64,000 bases of DNA from Anaeromyxobacter diazotrophicus (GCF_013340205.1 NZ_BJTG01000005.1:1-64000); one strand, 5' to 3'; positions 40,052 to 47,758 are shown, counted from the stretch's first letter. A program made the numbers and translations. Notes: a model not told the origin generated them from the letters alone.

Positions 40052-40471
40052 TTGCCGAACCCGGACTTCGTCTCAGCGTCCACGCGCCACCTGAGAGACG
40101 CTCGATACCTTCATGAAGGTTCGCGGCACGACAACAGCGCGTATCACTCGGGCTACGTCGTTGAGTGCGCTCTCAAGGCAGTGGTTCAAAGAACTGGCAT
40201 CAACGCGAAGTCCTATGGACACCGCCTCCAGAGGCTGCAGCGCGATGGACTCGCATTCGCAGCACTCGCGGTACCTGGGTGTACTCGGTACGGGCCGGCT
40301 GAGGCCGACGTGAACACGATGAACCACAAGTGGAGCGAGGCCTCGCGGTACGACCGAACCGGTGACCGAGCCCCGCAGGAGTCCGCACTCTTACTGCAAG
40401 TGGCGGACCGCGTTTGGACGCGATGCGTTGGTCAGATGTTCTTGGACGGACTCATCGAGGAGCCGGCCTAA
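40052..40471 (+). CDS. HEPN-like domain protein
   Basis: About 139 residues from a TTG start. RHLRDARYLHEGSRHDNSAYHSGYVVECALKAVV (12-45) matches the helical core of HEPN domains, in which an AxxGYAVECALKA-like helix is typical. A second helix carries SYGHRLQRL and a further WSEASRY element. The catalytic R-x4-6-H RNase motif of ribonuclease HEPNs is not clearly present, so it may be a non-catalytic or partner-binding form. The true start is uncertain: an in-frame GTG at 39758 would add 98 residues unlike HEPN, and an ATG at 40020 is out of frame. Its TAA overlaps the ATG of the MinD-like gene (TAATG). Confidence 0.6.
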   Translation: MPNPDFVSASTRHLRDARYLHEGSRHDNSAYHSGYVVECALKAVVQRTGINAKSYGHRLQRLQRDGLAFAALAVPGCTRYGPAEADVNTMNHKWSEASRYDRTGDRAPQESALLLQVADRVWTRCVGQMFLDGLIEEPA

Positions 40472-41760
40472 TGGCAGACGTACTGTTCGACAACGCTCCA
40501 GAAGTCGTCGCGGTTGCGCTGGAGTCCTCTGGCGTCGACCTGTCTGGATGTGAAGTCACCCTGGTGCGCGACCTTCTTGGCCGAGTACGTGTCTACGTTG
40601 AGTACCCGCCGAACTGGCCCACCGACGAGGCACAGAAGCTCTCCGACAGCTTGATCTCGGCCGCGCCCTACACCGTCTCTCCCGTCATCGTGGACGCACT
40701 GACCGTCACTGCAGACAAGGCTCGGATGCCGCTGGTCGGTGACTTGAGAGCCCAGCGCCGCCCACTTGCAACAGCGCCAGCCTCGGCGCGGGCAAAGTGG
40801 TTTATCTATGAGCGCCGATTCTCGAAGGATTCTTGGCTGACTGAGACGCAGAAGCCTGTCGAACCATGGGCATTCTCGTCTGCTTCACCTAGAGTCATCT
40901 CCTTTTATGGGTTCAAGGGTGGCGTTGGTCGCACCACAGCCATGTCGGCTTTCGCCCTCTATCTTTCCTCTAGAGGCAAGAACGTAGTCATCGTCGATCT
41001 CGACCTAGAAGCGCCCGGGGCAGCGCCGATGTTGGCTACCGAGGAGATGGACCTCGGCGTGGTCGACTTCCTGTTGGAAGCGCGGGTCACCCGTGCGACG
41101 CCCCTCGCGCTGTCGCGGTACTACGTGCCGTCTCCCTTTGCTCCAGGACCCGGATCGATCAGCGTCATTCCGGCCGGTAACTTGGACGACAACTACCTTG
41201 AGAAGCTCGGCCGCATCGACGTTCAGGGGTTGACGGACCCGACGCACGCGGTCCGAACGCTTCTCTTCAGTCTGGTCTCTCGAGTTCGCACCGAGATGAA
41301 CCCCGACGCGATCTTGCTTGATGTCCGCGCCGGGCTGCACGATCTGGGGGGCGCCAGCCTCTCCGGACTGTCCCATCTCGAGCTCGTCTTTGCTGAGAAC
41401 ACCCCTCAAACCTGGGCTGGCCTCCCGGTAGTCCTCCGCCACTTAGGCAGACTCCGCGCCGACTGGGTAAAGCTTGTGCACACGATGGTCCCTCCGCGTC
41501 GACGGGCGGACGCGTTCGATATTTCCGCCGACTTCAGAAGGCGCGCCTATGACCTCTGCAGCAACGAGTACTATGTAGAGGGGGACGTGCCTGGCCCGCA
41601 GGACACTTCGGCCACACACTATGCTTACGAGTTGCCATTTCGAGAGGCGCTGCTCGGCGTGCTTGACCTAACGGTCGGCACGCAACTGCTGCTTTCCGAC
41701 GAGCACAAGTCCTTCTGTGTGCAGCTTGCAAAGGATTTGGACCTTGAAGACGCAATTTGA
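40471..41760 (+). CDS. KGGVGR-type MinD/ParA-like ATPase
   Basis: 429 residues. A novel N-terminal domain (about 1-135, including VRDLLGRVRVYVEYPPNW) precedes a MinD/ParA/SIMIBI P-loop domain with the deviant Walker A FKGGVGRTTA (148-157) and an AAA/switch I-like VDLDLEAPG (175-183). This KGGVGR...DxDLEAPG signature occurs in a distinct ParA-like branch that is often found next to genes of unknown or defence function. It lacks a DNA-binding ParB partner here. It ends with a TGA 17 bases after the TTG start of the next gene, so translation is overlapping. Role unknown; nucleotide-dependent dimerisation is expected from the family. Confidence 0.85.
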   Translation: MADVLFDNAPEVVAVALESSGVDLSGCEVTLVRDLLGRVRVYVEYPPNWPTDEAQKLSDSLISAAPYTVSPVIVDALTVTADKARMPLVGDLRAQRRPLATAPASARAKWFIYERRFSKDSWLTETQKPVEPWAFSSASPRVISFYGFKGGVGRTTAMSAFALYLSSRGKNVVIVDLDLEAPGAAPMLATEEMDLGVVDFLLEARVTRATPLALSRYYVPSPFAPGPGSISVIPAGNLDDNYLEKLGRIDVQGLTDPTHAVRTLLFSLVSRVRTEMNPDAILLDVRAGLHDLGGASLSGLSHLELVFAENTPQTWAGLPVVLRHLGRLRADWVKLVHTMVPPRRRADAFDISADFRRRAYDLCSNEYYVEGDVPGPQDTSATHYAYELPFREALLGVLDLTVGTQLLLSDEHKSFCVQLAKDLDLEDAI

Positions 41761-43249
41761 CACCTCGGCCTTGCTTGAGGCTGTATCCACTATCGCCCAG
41801 GGTGCGGGCTCGGCCGAGAAGCTCTCCGACGCCGAGTTCTTCGGTGGCCTTTACCCGGTCCCGAGCCAGACGAGGTCGTTCGAGCCTGATCGGATCCTCG
41901 TCATCGGTGGTCGTGGCACAGGCAAGACTCAGATCTTCCGCGCGCTGCTTGATCCGCCTGGTCGGGCTGCGGTGGTGAAGGCCACTGGAGTCAAACTAGT
42001 CCACGATCCTGCCCGCATTCTATTCATCGAGAGCTTCACCAGTGGTCGTTCGTTCGTCAAGAACGCCCCTAGCCATCCTTCGGCTGACGCCATCGAGTCG
42101 GCACTGGATGCCGCTACGGCCAAGGACGCCCGCAAACTGTGGATCGGCCTCAGCCTCGCTCGGCTCGCGGTGGACGCGGACGCAGTCAAGACACTTCCTA
42201 GTGCCTTGCGGTCCCGAGTTGACGCCCTCAGGAAGAATGCAAGCAGCCCGAGAGATTCTCTTGCCTGGGTAAGCGCCGACGTGGAGCGGGCGTTTGCTCT
42301 TATTGATGATGTTGACTCAGCGATGACTGCGAAGGGGCAACTCTGCGTTTTCACTTTTGATGCACTGGACCGGGCCGCAAACGACTGGGCAACACTCGAA
42401 ATCGCAGTTGGTGGGCTTCTCTCGCTGGCCTTGGACATCTCGCGAAGGTGCCGCTCGGTTCGGCTCAAGGTTTTTCTGCGACCCGATCTCGAGGCCAGCG
42501 GCATGCGCAGTTTCCCAGATGCCAGCAAGCTCCGTGGCTATCGCGAGGAACTCGCCTGGTCGACAACCGACCTTTACCGAATGGCTTTCAAGAGGATGGG
42601 CGCCGCCCATGAGGGAGGCGCCGAAACCCGCGAGTATCTCGAGTACCTATGTGGCAGATCCTCGTTTATCGACATTGCTCCGCTTGGCTGGACTCCAACT
42701 TCCGCCGTGGACGAGGACGCACAGAATAGGGTGATGACTGCACTCATCGGCAAGTACATGGGCCTTAATCCTCGCAAGGGCTTGACGTATACGTGGATCC
42801 CAAATCACCTCGCGGATGCCCTTAGCCGAGTGTCACCTCGTTCATTCCTTGTCGCTTTTGCTCGAGCGGCAGGATGGATGCGAGACAAGGGCGGCTCGAA
42901 GGGGAGCACCCCTCTGACGCCCACTTCGCTGGCTGAAGGGGTGAAGGAAGCTTCCAAACAGCGCGTCGATGAACTAGCCGAGGACTTTCCGTGGATTGAA
43001 GAGGTTGCATCCCAGCTCGAGGCGCTAGAGGTGCCGTGTTCGCAGGCCCGGCTTCTCGAGCGTCTTAAGAAGTGCCGCTTCGTCAAAGGCCACGCCAGCC
43101 TGCCTGGCACCGATCCGTATACCGTCTTGGAGAAGCTGAAGGACTTGGGCGTGTTCCTAGAGAGCAAGGACGGCCGTTACAATGTCCCGGACCTTTACCG
43201 CGTCGCCATGGGCATGAAGCGCCGCGGTGGAATCAAGCTGGCGGAGTAG
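41744..43249 (+). CDS. P-loop ATPase with DALDR motif and C-terminal winged helix
   Basis: 501 residues from a TTG start preceded by AAAGGA. Walker A is VIGGRGTGKTQ (G55-T62), and Walker B-like LCVFTFDALDRAANDW (200-215) contains the DALDR form found in AAA/STAND-like ATPases. VRLKVFLRPDLE (239-250) resembles the sensor strand of such ATPases. A helical middle region and a C-terminal winged-helix-like part (DPYTVLEKLKDLGVFLESKDGRYNVPDLYRVA) close the protein. No nuclease or TIR effector domain is visible. An in-frame GTG at 41717 could start earlier but lacks the RBS. Its stop is followed by the right ftsK fragment. Function not established. Confidence 0.75.
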   Translation: MKTQFDTSALLEAVSTIAQGAGSAEKLSDAEFFGGLYPVPSQTRSFEPDRILVIGGRGTGKTQIFRALLDPPGRAAVVKATGVKLVHDPARILFIESFTSGRSFVKNAPSHPSADAIESALDAATAKDARKLWIGLSLARLAVDADAVKTLPSALRSRVDALRKNASSPRDSLAWVSADVERAFALIDDVDSAMTAKGQLCVFTFDALDRAANDWATLEIAVGGLLSLALDISRRCRSVRLKVFLRPDLEASGMRSFPDASKLRGYREELAWSTTDLYRMAFKRMGAAHEGGAETREYLEYLCGRSSFIDIAPLGWTPTSAVDEDAQNRVMTALIGKYMGLNPRKGLTYTWIPNHLADALSRVSPRSFLVAFARAAGWMRDKGGSKGSTPLTPTSLAEGVKEASKQRVDELAEDFPWIEEVASQLEALEVPCSQARLLERLKKCRFVKGHASLPGTDPYTVLEKLKDLGVFLESKDGRYNVPDLYRVAMGMKRRGGIKLAE

Positions 43250-43336
43250 ACGCGCTCCCCGAGGGTCACAACGTCGAGTGCCTGGGGCCCCTGCTTGAAC
43301 TGGTCGCGGCCGTGCCGGCCGCCTTCCTTGATTGGA

Positions 43337-43535
43337 GCGTTCGATTTCGTCTCGCGCATGGAGGAGGTGTCCGTCTCGAAGCTCCAGCGCGAGATGCGCC
43401 TCGGCTACAACAAGGCGGCGAAGATCGTGGAGCGCATGGAGCGCGAGGGCGTGGTCGGCCCGCCGAACGGCGTGAAGCCGCGGCAGGTGCTCATCCGCCC
43501 GGTGGGCGAGGCGCACCCCGATGCCGAACGTGTGA
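43337..43535 (+). pseudogene. Right copy of the ftsK 3' end (fragment)
   Basis: Encodes residues equivalent to FtsK ~860-923 with identical amino acids over ~60 positions, but it lacks any start and most of the gene. Eight base changes, all synonymous, distinguish it from the left copy, plus one inserted C near 43517 that shifts the last codons before the old stop position (TGA 43533-43535). It is a remnant left by insertion; the few codons at its left edge (AFDF versus ALDL) mark the junction with foreign DNA. Confidence 0.75.
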
Positions 43536-43566
43536 GGGGAGGCGCCCCCTCGGGCGCGTCGAAGCC

Positions 43567-43899
43567 TCAGTCCCGCACCGGGACGAAGCGCTCGGAGCCG
43601 GGCGGCTTCTCGAACTCCGATCCCGGTGGCGCCTCGAGCTGCGGCGTGATGCTCGGGTCGTAGTTCGCGATCGTGTTCACGTCGTAGATCTCGAAGTTCG
43701 CCGCGTCGTTCAGGTAAGCGTCGGTCTCGTCCCCGGACAGGAACCGCCACCCGCTGTCGGCCTCGTTGTCCGGCTCCTCCCGGTACATGAACCCGACCGG
43801 CGAGCCCTCGACCGTGATCCGGTCGGAGGCGAGGCACGCGCCGAAGCCGACCGCCACGGGCCGGAGCTCCTCCGGGTTGAGCTTGAACTTCTTCTCCAT
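43567..43899 (-). CDS. DUF2185 (Imm33-like) protein
   Basis: 110 residues. The body matches the DUF2185/immunity protein 33 family: ASDRITVEGSPVGFMYREEP, DSGWRFLSGDETDAYLND, FEIYDVNTIANYDPSI and a closing PPGSEFEK segment. In polymorphic toxin systems Imm33 proteins neutralise a toxin, but many stand alone as here; no toxin gene is nearby. The ATG at 43899 is where homology starts. It lies immediately right of the ftsK fragment and is native in composition. Confidence 0.85.
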   Translation of the reverse strand: MEKKFKLNPEELRPVAVGFGACLASDRITVEGSPVGFMYREEPDNEADSGWRFLSGDETDAYLNDAANFEIYDVNTIANYDPSITPQLEAPPGSEFEKPPGSERFVPVRD

Positions 43900-43949
43900 G
43901 GTTCGCTCCCAGACGCCTTCCGCGCGAGGCGGAGCGTTCGGCGATTCCG

Positions 43950-45173
43950 TCAGCGGCACCGCGCCACGACGAACCACCTCACCCCCAGCGCGCCCGGCTT
44001 GAGCGCCACGCAGACCTCATCGCCCACCTCGGTCCCCTCGTAGAGCGCGCGGTCCACCTCGACCGTGTCCTCCTCCCGAACGGGTCCCCACGGCGTGAGC
44101 CGCAGGTCGTAGCTGGTGTGCTTGCCCGAGACGACGTGCTTGTCGACCACGGTCGCCTCGAACCGCTGCGCCTCGCCCCCGTCGAGCAGCACGTTCGCCT
44201 CCGCCAGCGCACCCCAGGGGTGCGCGCCGACGAGGAGCGCCAGGAGCAGGGCCGCCGGCCAGCGCCGCCGCAGCGAAGGCTCGCCGACGAGGACGAGCGC
44301 GGCCATGAGGAGGGTCGCGCACCCGGCCCAGACGAGCAGCGGCCGGTGGTCGAGGACGTGGAAGTCGAGCAGCGCCCGGAGCGCGAGCACGGCGCCCGGC
44401 AAGATGAGGGGCAGCGCGAGCCCGGGGCGCACGTCGTTGCGCCGCCCCTCGGCGGAGTACCGCCCCCGCCCGGCGACGAGCAGCGCGACCGCGACCGGGG
44501 GGATGGCGGCGAGCACGGCGATGGCCAGCGGGTACGGGCGGGGCCGCAGCCAGCCCCACGCCGCCGCGCCGATCGCGAGGCCGGTCACGGCGCGCGCGAT
44601 CGTCCTGGCCCTGGCGAGCGACCCGGCGCGCTCCTCCTCGGTGCGCCCGAGCGCGGGCGCGCCGAGCAGCTCGGCCTCGGCCCGCAGGCGGTCCGCGAGG
44701 TCGAGGTCGGGGAGTGCCGCCAGCCACGCGTCGAGCACCTCGTCCCGCTCGCAGATGAACCCGACCTTGACGGGCTTCCGCGCGGCGCCGCGCCGCTCGA
44801 ACACGAGCTGTTGCTGGCCGTATTGCAGCGCGACGGTGCGGAGGCCGGCGATGTCGTCGCGGCGCAGGCGGCGACGCCCGCGCCCGAGCTCCACGAACTC
44901 GATCGCGTCCTCGAACAGGACGACCCGCTCGGCCCTGACCGCCGCGACCAGGAAGCCCCCGAGGAGCGCGAACCCGGCGGCGACGGCCGACATCACCACG
45001 GCGTCGTCCGCGCCCCGCGCGAGCGCCACGCCCACGCACACCACGCCGGCGCCCAGCATCAGCGCTCCCAGCCCGCCGAGGAGGAGGCGGTGCCCGCGGC
45101 TGGGACGGTACACGCGCGGCCAGACGCCGTCGCGGCGCTCCGTGGAGAGCGCGTGGGCGCGGACAGGGAACAT
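43950..45173 (-). CDS. Multi-pass membrane protein, unknown function
   Basis: 407 residues. Two N-terminal membrane helices (about 30-50 and 58-80) are followed by a soluble segment with RRDDIAGLRTVALQYGQQQLVFERRG, reminiscent of PH-like YdbT-type bacterial domains. Four further helices lie around 197-300, and a C-terminal periplasmic part begins near 320. The family cannot be fixed from the sequence. The ATG at 45173 is chosen because the upstream frame is Ala/Pro-rich without hydrophobic pattern. Its end is 51 bp from the DUF2185 start. Confidence 0.6.
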   Translation of the reverse strand: MFPVRAHALSTERRDGVWPRVYRPSRGHRLLLGGLGALMLGAGVVCVGVALARGADDAVVMSAVAAGFALLGGFLVAAVRAERVVLFEDAIEFVELGRGRRRLRRDDIAGLRTVALQYGQQQLVFERRGAARKPVKVGFICERDEVLDAWLAALPDLDLADRLRAEAELLGAPALGRTEEERAGSLARARTIARAVTGLAIGAAAWGWLRPRPYPLAIAVLAAIPPVAVALLVAGRGRYSAEGRRNDVRPGLALPLILPGAVLALRALLDFHVLDHRPLLVWAGCATLLMAALVLVGEPSLRRRWPAALLLALLVGAHPWGALAEANVLLDGGEAQRFEATVVDKHVVSGKHTSYDLRLTPWGPVREEDTVEVDRALYEGTEVGDEVCVALKPGALGVRWFVVARCR

Positions 45174-45245
45174 GCCGCGCAGTGAAGCACGCGACCGGTG
45201 TGGGCCGCTAGGCGCCGCGGGCGGCTCCGCGCCCTCAGCCGTGGC

Positions 45246-45286
45246 CGCGAGGGCGAGGGCGCGCCCCACGCGCCCTCGCCCTCGCG
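45246..45286 (-). terminator. Perfect 18-bp hairpin
   Basis: CGCGAGGGCGAGGGCGCG (45246-45263) and its exact reverse complement (45269-45286) flank a five-base loop. It starts eight bases past the stop of the leftward gene at 45294-45620 and ends 73 bases before the next leftward start. No T-run follows, but the stability is exceptional. Confidence 0.6.
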
Positions 45287-45293
45287 CCGCCGG

Positions 45294-45620
45294 TCACTCG
45301 CTCAGCAGCCGCTTGAGCTCCGGATCCTGGTCCGGCAGCGGGTAGCTCACGCCCTCGCGCTCCGCGCGCTCCCGGCGCTCCCGGCGATCCCGCTCCTGGA
45401 CGGCCTCGCCGCCGCCGGAGCCGGTCCCCTGGTCGGCGATCGCGCTCGTGGCCCCCTGGGGAGCGCTCCCTCGCTGCTGCGCGTCGGGCGACTCCGCCGG
45501 CTTCGCCTGCTCGACCGGGTCCTCCGGCGAAGCGCCGGGGGGATCGGAGGCGCGCGCCTGGCCGAACGCGAGCGCCGCGAGGGTTGCTGCCGCACCGACG
45601 GTGACACGACCGATCTTCAT
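45294..45620 (-). CDS. Small exported hypothetical protein
   Basis: 108 residues with a signal peptide (cleavage near ARA-SD, about residue 24), then a hydrophilic, Pro/Gln/Glu/Arg-rich body (EDPVEQAKPAESPDAQQ; ERDRRERRERAEREG) and a short C-terminal PDQDPELKRLLSE. No family recognised; probably periplasmic. GGAGAGGG precedes the ATG. A perfect 18-bp hairpin follows. Confidence 0.65.
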   Translation of the reverse strand: MKIGRVTVGAAATLAALAFGQARASDPPGASPEDPVEQAKPAESPDAQQRGSAPQGATSAIADQGTGSGGGEAVQERDRRERRERAEREGVSYPLPDQDPELKRLLSE

Positions 45621-45831
45621 GACGCCCTCTCCTCTTCCTGGACCTCGCTCGCCTGCCGGTCGCCGGGCTCGCCCCGGCCACCTCGACGACGCGCTCGATG
45701 GGGGGACTCCGGGCTGCGCCGATCGTGACGATCGGGTGGAGGCCTCTCGCGGACGTAGGACGTCCCGAGGTCGGGAAACGTTCCGTCGACCCCCGCGGGC
45801 GGACCGCGGGAGCGCCCTGCCGGGGGACGAG

Positions 45832-46242
45832 CTAGGAGGCGAGCGCGAGCGAGAGCAGCTGCGCGACGTTGCGGGGGCACGGCAGCTCGCGCCCGTCGGT
45901 CACCCACCGCGCCTCGCTCCACTCGTCGCAGGCGGTGAGGTCCCGGCGGGCGACGTCGGCGACGAAGGCGAAGTTCATGTGGAGCCCCTTCGCGCCGGCC
46001 AGGTGCTCCTCGTAGCCGATGAGCCCGGGCGGCGTCCCCTCCACCCCGGCGCCGGCGACGAAGGTGCCTTCGAGCCCGGTCTCCTCCCGCAGCTCGCGGC
46101 GCGCCGCCTCGAGCGGCGTCTCGCCGGGCTCGATCTCCCCGCCCACCGGCAACCACGCGCCCAGCCGGCGGTGGTGGATGAGCAGGACGGCGCCGCCGTG
46201 GCGGCAGAAGACGGAGACGGAGAAGGCGCGGCGTTCGGGCAA
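45832..46242 (-). CDS. NUDIX hydrolase
   Basis: 136 residues from a TTG start with GGAG upstream. The Nudix box GGEIEPGETPLEAARRELREETG carries the GX5EX7REUXEEXG signature. Strands RRAFSVSVFCRHGGAVLLIHH and GLHMNFAFVADV complete the fold. Substrate (nucleoside diphosphate derivative) unknown. The TTG is preferred because the first beta strand follows at once. Longer upstream in-frame frames overlap the next gene and lack a start with RBS. Confidence 0.8.
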   Translation of the reverse strand: MPERRAFSVSVFCRHGGAVLLIHHRRLGAWLPVGGEIEPGETPLEAARRELREETGLEGTFVAGAGVEGTPPGLIGYEEHLAGAKGLHMNFAFVADVARRDLTACDEWSEARWVTDGRELPCPRNVAQLLSLALAS

Positions 46243-46301
46243 GGGCAGCTCCAGGCGAAGCGCTCGTGTGCCACCGCCGCGGCGCGAGCGCAAGCCGCCG
46301 C

Positions 46302-46661
46302 TCAGCCGAGGACCTTCTCGACCTGGGTCACGTGGAGCACGACCGCCGCCCGGCACCAGGGGAACCGCTGCTTCAGCTCCGCGTGGATCGGGGTGTCGGC
46401 CTGGAGCTCGGCGCGCCCGCTCAGCCGGTAGCCGCTCGCCCGCGGCTCCTTCGCCCCCAGGATCATCTGCACCGGGCTGCCGGCCCGGAGGTTCTCCTCG
46501 GTCTTCCGGTAGCCGCCGGCAGGGAAGGCCAGGGTGGCGTCGTCCAGGACGCGCAGGTAGCTCTGCCAGGTCGCGACCAGGTGCGGGCCGCCCGGCCCCT
46601 GCGTCACGAACGCCGCCGAGCCCTCCTGCGCCAGCACCGCACGCACCGCCTCGTCGATCAC
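46302..46661 (-). CDS. Pyridoxamine 5'-phosphate oxidase-like (FMN-binding split barrel) protein
   Basis: 119 residues. EAVRAVLAQEGSAAFVTQGPGGPHLVATW opens the split-barrel fold, and ILGAKEPRASGYRLSGRAELQ is the typical middle strand pair, ending with VVLHVTQVEKVLG. Such small proteins bind FMN and reduce or bind flavins; no substrate is evident. GTG start. Adjacent leftward to the NUDIX gene with a 59-bp gap. Confidence 0.75.
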   Translation of the reverse strand: MIDEAVRAVLAQEGSAAFVTQGPGGPHLVATWQSYLRVLDDATLAFPAGGYRKTEENLRAGSPVQMILGAKEPRASGYRLSGRAELQADTPIHAELKQRFPWCRAAVVLHVTQVEKVLG

Positions 46662-46840
46662 GGTCGATCCTCTCCCGCCCCGGAGCCCGGCCAGCGCCTG
46701 GCCGGCGCGCGCGCCCAGCCCGATGCCGGCGCGCCGCCGAGGTGCGTGACGTCTAACGGCGCGCTCCGGGGCGCGCGACCCCGCGGCCCTCGCTCCCGGT
46801 TCGGCGTGGCCGCGCCGGCGCCCGGCGCTATGCACAGGGC

Positions 46841-47128
46841 ATGTGCCGCAACATCCGCGTGCTGTACCACTTCGAGCCGCCCACCTCGCAGGACGAGATC
46901 CGCGCCGCGGCGCTGCAGTACGTGCGGAAGGTGAGCGGGCTGCGCGAGCCCTCCGCCGCCGACGTCGAGGCCTTCGGGCGGGCCGTCGACGAGGTCGCCG
47001 GGGCGACCGCGCGACTCCTCCGCTCCCTCCGCGCGCGGACGGCCGTGAGGACGCGCGAAGGGGAGCGCGCCAAGGCGCGGGCGCGCGGAGAGCGCCGCGC
47101 GGCGCGGGCGCCGCAACCGCCGGGATGA
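46841..47128 (+). CDS. DUF2277 family protein
   Basis: 95 residues. MCRNIRVLYHFEPPTSQDEIRAAALQYVRKVSGLREPS is the diagnostic N terminus of DUF2277, a small cytoplasmic family without known function. The C-terminal third is Arg-rich and low complexity. Faces the leftward PNPOx-like gene. Confidence 0.88.
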   Translation: MCRNIRVLYHFEPPTSQDEIRAAALQYVRKVSGLREPSAADVEAFGRAVDEVAGATARLLRSLRARTAVRTREGERAKARARGERRAARAPQPPG

Positions 47129-47161
47129 GCGGCGGCCTCGTGGAGGCCGCGGCGCGCGACG

Positions 47162-47464
47162 TCAGCCGCGCGACAGGGCGCGGTCGTGGCGCCAGCAGCC
47201 CCACGCCAGCAGCCCGAGCGCGCCGGGCGCCAGCAGCACGAAGGCGAGGAGGAAGCAGAGCATCGCCACCGAGAGGACCGCGACGACGCCCGGGATCGCC
47301 ACGGCGAAGGCGAAGAAGGTCGCCGCCTCCAGCGGGCCGGCGCCGAGCCGGCCGTGGACCCGTGCCGCGACCTGCGTGACCAGCGCCTGGGGGGTGGGCC
47401 ACGCCGGGAAGCAGACCTCGGCGTTTCCGGCTGCCATCGAGAGTGCCGCGGAGTCGTTCGGCAT
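47162..47464 (-). CDS. Small membrane protein
   Basis: 100 residues with two predicted membrane helices (about 45-65 and 67-90) after a polar N-terminal segment, ending GCWRHDRALSRG. No family recognised. The frame, length and hydrophobic pattern favour coding, but a clear RBS is lacking, so confidence is modest. Confidence 0.45.
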   Translation of the reverse strand: MPNDSAALSMAAGNAEVCFPAWPTPQALVTQVAARVHGRLGAGPLEAATFFAFAVAIPGVVAVLSVAMLCFLLAFVLLAPGALGLLAWGCWRHDRALSRG

Positions 47465-47758
47465 GAGACACCTCGCTGCGACACGGTGTCAGGCCCAGGA
47501 CGGGAAGTGAATCCTGCCAGGAGGGCGCCCTCGTTCGCGCGGCGCTCGCCAGGTGGGCCCGACCGAGCGACCCCGGATGGGCGGCCCGGCGAACCGGCGC
47601 TCGGCCTCCCGCGCGGCGACGCGGGCGGAGCCCACAGGAGAGGGGCGTCCTCGGCGCGCGCGCGGAAGCTCCCGTCCGCCTCGCCTCCCCTACATGTCGG
47701 TCTCGAGGCGCCGCGCGCGCGCTCCGCGCCCGCCCCGCGCGAGGCTATCCTGGCGGTC
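47465..47758. other. Gap without a recognisable gene
   Basis: About 294 bases between the divergent small membrane protein gene and the ankyrin protein gene. Frames here are Arg/Pro/Ala-rich and look like shadow frames. A TGTCGCAG-like stretch near 47478 and the divergent gene pair suggest promoters here, but no good consensus was seen. Confidence 0.4.

Larger units (their letters stand above)
39489..43336. mobile_element. Foreign genomic insert at the 3' end of ftsK
   Basis: Between the two ftsK ends the sequence changes: GC drops to roughly 60% by eye, A/T-ending codons appear, and start codons and spacing are unlike the neighbours. It encodes a HEPN-like protein, a KGGVGR-type MinD/ParA ATPase and a second P-loop ATPase, all rightward and nearly contiguous. 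No recombinase, transposase or tRNA is visible, so either the integration enzyme was lost or insertion used homologous recombination. Precise boundaries are uncertain; the right one lies near 43336-43346. Confidence 0.65.

Noticed and set aside
40052-40471. Catalytic HEPN RNase with R-x4-6-H
   Set aside because: The R and H around residues 47-57 do not fit the expected spacing and helix position, so a catalytic claim was not made.
39489-43336. Integrase or transposase in the insert
   Set aside because: None of the frames in the insert has tyrosine, serine recombinase or DDE motifs. The mobile interpretation therefore rests on composition and the ftsK duplication only.
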